Shown in pieces: positions 9,933 to 12,300 of a DNA stretch of 12,300 nucleotides. Within the stretch, counting starts at the first letter, position 1, and every line of letters starts with the position of its first letter. The stretch comes from Acidobacteriota bacterium (GTDB taxonomy: Bacteria > Acidobacteriota > Terriglobia > Terriglobales > Acidobacteriaceae), in the NCBI GenBank assembly GCA_003225595.1, contig QIAR01000047.1, positions 1 through 12,300 on the forward strand, read 5' to 3'. Made by a program: the position numbers and the translations under genes. The notes beneath the pieces are model-generated. The model worked only from the letters and a program-made list of their open reading frames with translations, did no database searches and was not told the origin of the DNA.

Positions 9933-10850
9933 CTATTTCGCTCGCGGATGCGTCTGGTCATACACCTGTAGTACCTGCTTCATCGAAAGCTGTGTGTAGC
10001 GTTGCGTGGTGGAGAGCCGCTCGTGTCCGAGCATTTCCTGGATCGCGCGTAAGTCGGCGCCTTCCTCTAGCATGTGTGTGCCGAAGGCATGGCGCAGGGT
10101 GTGCGGGTGGACATCCGGTGAAAGTCCCTTCGCAACTGCGATGTTCTTCACGATTCGACCGATGCTGCGCGTCGTGAGTCGTCCCCCCCGCTGGTTGACC
10201 AGCAAAGCAGGAATGTTTCTCTTCAATTTTAAGAGTAACTGCTGCCGGACAGGCAAGTACGCGGCCAGTGCCACCTTGGCGGAATCGCCGAAGGGCACGT
10301 ACCGTTCTTTCTTTCCTTTGCCTCGGATGAGAATGGCTTCCGAGCTCAGGCGGATGTCGTCGACATTAATGCCGGCCAACTCCGAGTTACGGATGCCGCA
10401 GCCGTAGAGTAGTTCCAGTATCAGGCGGTCACGCTGGGGGAAAGGCGCTACTTCGGGCATCTGACCATCCAACACACTATTCATCTCTTCAATGGTAGGC
10501 ACCCGCGGAAGTTTCTTAGGGAGCTTCGGCGTTGACACCAGCGCGGCGGGATTCTGTTCGACCACTCCTTCCTGCGCCAGCCAGCGATAGAGCGACCGAA
10601 CGGCAGCCAACGAGCGGGCAACCGAGGTCTTGCTCAAGCCTCTTTCATACAAGTGAGAGAGGAAGCTCCGAATGGTGACATGGTCAATGGCCCGCCAGTC
10701 GTGCGACCCGATATATCCGGCGAAGTTCTTCAGATCGCCTGCGTAAGCTTTAATCGTGTGCACTGACACATTACGTTGGCGTAGCGAGCGCAGGAACTGC
10801 GTTGCGGCTTTCTCGACAACCGTGTGGGCCTGCTTGCTCATTTGTGTCAT
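9933..10850 (-). CDS. xerC: Tyrosine recombinase, XerC-like
   Basis: The protein has 305 residues, normal for Xer recombinases. An N-terminal SAM-like core-binding domain (about 12-105) includes FLRSLRQRNVSVHTIKAYAGDL. The catalytic domain has the full set: R154 in GCGIRNSEL, K178 in RGKGKKER, H250 and R253 in HTLRH, H276 in LGHERLS, and the nucleophile Y285 in TTQRYTQ. Xer recombinases resolve chromosome dimers at dif near the terminus, usually as a XerC/XerD pair with FtsK. The C-terminus VYDQTHPRAK is typical of XerC, but assigning C versus D by eye is not firm. The ATG at 10850 has AGGA seven bases upstream; an ATG three codons in is an alternative start. The gene lies 84 bases after a second Xer gene on the same strand, and its ribosome binding site sits inside a hairpin. 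Confidence 0.93.
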   Translation of the reverse strand: MTQMSKQAHTVVEKAATQFLRSLRQRNVSVHTIKAYAGDLKNFAGYIGSHDWRAIDHVTIRSFLSHLYERGLSKTSVARSLAAVRSLYRWLAQEGVVEQNPAALVSTPKLPKKLPRVPTIEEMNSVLDGQMPEVAPFPQRDRLILELLYGCGIRNSELAGINVDDIRLSSEAILIRGKGKKERYVPFGDSAKVALAAYLPVRQQLLLKLKRNIPALLVNQRGGRLTTRSIGRIVKNIAVAKGLSPDVHPHTLRHAFGTHMLEEGADLRAIQEMLGHERLSTTQRYTQLSMKQVLQVYDQTHPRAK

Positions 10851-10852
10851 TT

Positions 10853-10930
10853 ATTGATTCCTGATTCTTGATTGGAAGACAGAGCAGGCAGTGTTGGGCA
10901 TCTCAGCACAATCAAGAATCGACAATCAAT
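10853..10930 (-). promoter_or_regulatory. Long imperfect hairpin filling the gap between the two xer genes and enclosing the second gene's ribosome binding site
   Basis: Arms 10853-10874 and 10909-10930 pair at 19 of 22 positions. The inner 12 bp (gattcttgattg with caatcaagaatc) and the outer 7 bp (attgatt with aatcaat) are perfect, separated by a 3x3 internal loop; the terminal loop is 34 bases. In the minus-strand mRNA the 3' arm contains AGGA, seven bases before the ATG of the downstream xer gene. The AGG is the internal loop itself. The hairpin ends 4 bases after the upstream stop codon and 2 bases before the start codon. There is no T-run, so it is not a standard terminator. Confidence 0.65.
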
Positions 10931-10934
10931 TTCT

Positions 10935-11849
10935 CTACCTCGCCTTCGCCCGCGGGTGGTGCTTCTTGTACACGTTCTTCAGTCGATCCAGAGCCAGATG
11001 CGTGTACACCTGCGTGGTCGAGATATCGGCATGGCCGAGAATCGTCTGTACCGTGCGCAGGTCCGCGCCATTTTCCACCATGTGCGTGGCACAGGAGTGG
11101 CGCAGCATATGCGGCGAGGCCTTGCGACCCACAGCGAATGATGCTTGCTGTACCAATTGCCAAACGCGCTGGCGGGTGAGCTTGCGCGCGCCGCGGCCAA
11201 TAAAAAGCAGAGGCGAATTTTTCCCAGACGCCAAGGCTGTGCGCGACTGACCCATGTACTCGGTCAGGGCCTGCTGTGCCGATCTGCCCAAAGGCACGAT
11301 TCGTTCTTTGTCTCCCTTCCCTCGAACTAGCACGTAGCCCATATCGAGCTTGAGATCTTCGAGTTTCACATTGATGAGTTCGGAGACGCGCAGCGCACCC
11401 GCGTAGAACATCTCCAGCATGGCACGGTTGCGCACGGCGACGGCTGCTTGGGTTCCGCCCACCGGCCGCGGACTCGCGAGCAAAGTTTCCATTTCGTCCC
11501 GCGCCAGGGACTTGGGCAGCACCTTCCACTGCATGGGCGAATCGATGTTCAGCGTGGGATCGTGGTCGATCAGTTTGTCGAGCAGAAGATAGCGATATAG
11601 GTGTCGCAGAGCAGAAAGTTTGCGGCCCACAGAGCGGCCGTCCACCTGGTTCGAAAAGAGCTGCTGGATAAAATCGCGGACGTCGTTGCGACGGGCGGTG
11701 CTCAGCAGGCGCTTCCGTTTTTCAGCGAATTCGGCGAATTGGCGGATGTCAGTTGTGTAAGCGGCAATCGACAGGCGCGCCAGTCCCTTCTCGACTCTCA
11801 AGTAGTCGAGGAACCCGGATATGACACGCGCATTGGCCGCCGGAGGCAC
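10935..11849 (-). CDS. xerD: Tyrosine recombinase, XerD-like
   Basis: The protein has 304 residues. Core-binding domain: FLDYLRVEKGLARLSIAAY (13-31) and SALRHLYRYLLLD. Catalytic residues are all present: R154 in GALRVSEL, K178 in RGKGDKER, H247 and R250 in HMLRHS, H273 in LGHADIS, and the tyrosine nucleophile Y282 in TTQVYTH. It would pair with the adjacent XerC-like protein on a dif site. The C-terminus VYKKHHPRAK is seen in XerD proteins. The start is GTG at 11849-11847, chosen because family similarity begins just after it. The frame stays open upstream to a TAG at 11942-11940 with no ATG and an Arg/Pro-rich sequence. No good Shine-Dalgarno precedes the GTG, so the start is uncertain. This is the first gene of the two-gene xer unit. 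Confidence 0.92.
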   Translation of the reverse strand: MPPAANARVISGFLDYLRVEKGLARLSIAAYTTDIRQFAEFAEKRKRLLSTARRNDVRDFIQQLFSNQVDGRSVGRKLSALRHLYRYLLLDKLIDHDPTLNIDSPMQWKVLPKSLARDEMETLLASPRPVGGTQAAVAVRNRAMLEMFYAGALRVSELINVKLEDLKLDMGYVLVRGKGDKERIVPLGRSAQQALTEYMGQSRTALASGKNSPLLFIGRGARKLTRQRVWQLVQQASFAVGRKASPHMLRHSCATHMVENGADLRTVQTILGHADISTTQVYTHLALDRLKNVYKKHHPRAKAR

Positions 11850-11960
11850 ATATTCGAGTATGCGGGTTATCGGACGCCGGGCAAAGTGACGAGGGGGGTA
11901 CGGATGTTCCAGCGTGCACTCGTCCGCGGATCGGCGTTGCTATTCCCCCTCTAAAAGCCT

Positions 11961-12050
11961 TTAAGCGCAGAGAGTGCAGAGATCAGCGCCGAGGGACGCA
12001 GAGCCTTCTCCGCCCAATCCGCGAATACCACACGGGTTCTCTGCGTTTAG
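11961..12050. repeat. Interspersed repeat, inverted pair overlapping the stop codon of the DUF72 gene
   Basis: The left arm begins taagcgcagagagtgcagaga and the right arm ends ttctctgcgttta, read inverted as taaacgcagagaa. Internal blocks (gcgccgagggacgcagag, ctccgc) match the family seen at 569 and 5718, but this copy is more diverged. The right arm supplies the TAA stop of the DUF72 gene (12049-12047). The 111 bases between the xerD-like start and the repeat hold no recognisable gene or promoter. Confidence 0.6.
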
Positions 12051-12300
12051 ATCTTAATGCTGCCCAACACTTCCACGGCGGATAGCGCCCCTTCCGGTGT
12101 TTCTTCGTGCTTGAAGTAGGCGAACACGTCGCGATTTTGGCCGAGGTGCTCTTGTATGCGATCGACCATGTCGCGGCGTTCGTCGAGAGTATAGATGGGC
12201 TTACGAAAGCGGTAATAGCAGAAATCGGCGGTGACGACGTCGGGCGTGGTGCGCTCTTCGGTTTCCGCCACACACAATGCGATGTTGTACTCGCGCAGCA
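12047..12300 (-). CDS. DUF72 (YecE-like) protein, C-terminal part; 5' end outside the window
   Basis: The frame is open from the right edge to TAA at 12049-12047, giving about 84 residues of the C-terminus. IALCVAETEERTTPDVVTADFCYYRFRKP followed by VFAYFKHEETPEGALSAVEVL resembles the end of DUF72 proteins, whose typical pattern is a variable-length Y-F-x-H-E-x-T-P-x-G-A block. DUF72 proteins are predicted TIM-barrel proteins without an established biochemical role. The true start lies beyond the window; the TTG at 12277 is internal because LREYNIAL precedes it in frame. The last codons and stop merge with the inverted repeat. Confidence 0.82.
   Translation of the reverse strand, partial: LREYNIALCVAETEERTTPDVVTADFCYYRFRKPIYTLDERRDMVDRIQEHLGQNRDVFAYFKHEETPEGALSAVEVLGSIKI

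Noticed and set aside
10853..10930. dif site beside the xer genes
   Set aside because: A dif site needs two 11-bp arms around a 6-8 bp centre; this inverted repeat has 22-base arms and a 34-base loop, and does not resemble known dif arms.

Overview
The window looks like chromosomal DNA of a high-GC, Gram-negative-type soil bacterium, most likely an Acidobacteriota member. That assignment is an inference. It rests on moderately GC-rich housekeeping genes, overall protein character, and intergenic copies of a short repeat built from 'aaccgcagag', 'gcggagcacac' and 'agaga' blocks, which I associate with acidobacterial genomes. No rRNA, tRNA, CRISPR array, insertion sequence or prophage is visible.

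Layout from left to right. A truncated polyprenyl diphosphate synthase (+, ends at 560) is followed by a repeat-bearing gap. Next comes a DedA-type membrane protein fused to a rhodanese domain (+, 799-1764), whose frame is interrupted by one in-frame TGA exactly in the rhodanese active-site loop. A CYTH-domain phosphohydrolase/cyclase-type gene (+, 1889-2467) converges on secA (-, 2596-5604). A 323-base divergent gap carries an inverted pair of the repeat. It is followed by a three-part AMP-ligase/acyl-carrier/PlsC acyltransferase protein (+, 5928-8744), which converges on a membrane-anchored, degenerate HD-GYP-like protein (-, 8762-9670). Two tyrosine recombinases of the XerC/XerD type lie in tandem on the minus strand (9933-10850 and 10935-11849), separated only by a long imperfect hairpin. 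After another repeat copy, the C-terminal end of a DUF72 protein (-) runs off the right edge.

The genes are mostly housekeeping: isoprenoid chain synthesis, protein export, acyl-lipid metabolism and chromosome-dimer resolution. They do not form one operon. Strand switches at 2467/2596, 5604/5928 and 8744/8762 divide the window into short transcription units.

The most notable observation is the DedA-rhodanese gene. The TGA falls two codons after the presumed catalytic Cys, where I recall related DedA-rhodanese proteins carrying a second Cys (a C-x-C pattern). The frame then continues intact for 52 codons to a TAA, and a GC-rich hairpin with a G-containing apical loop begins 16 bases after the TGA. 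This is what a selenocysteine codon would look like, though a fresh nonsense mutation or a sequencing error cannot be excluded from sequence alone. Second-tier observations are the hairpin that encloses the ribosome binding site of the second xer gene, the unusual ligase-ACP-acyltransferase fusion, the HD-GYP protein lacking its HD residues, and the repeat family.
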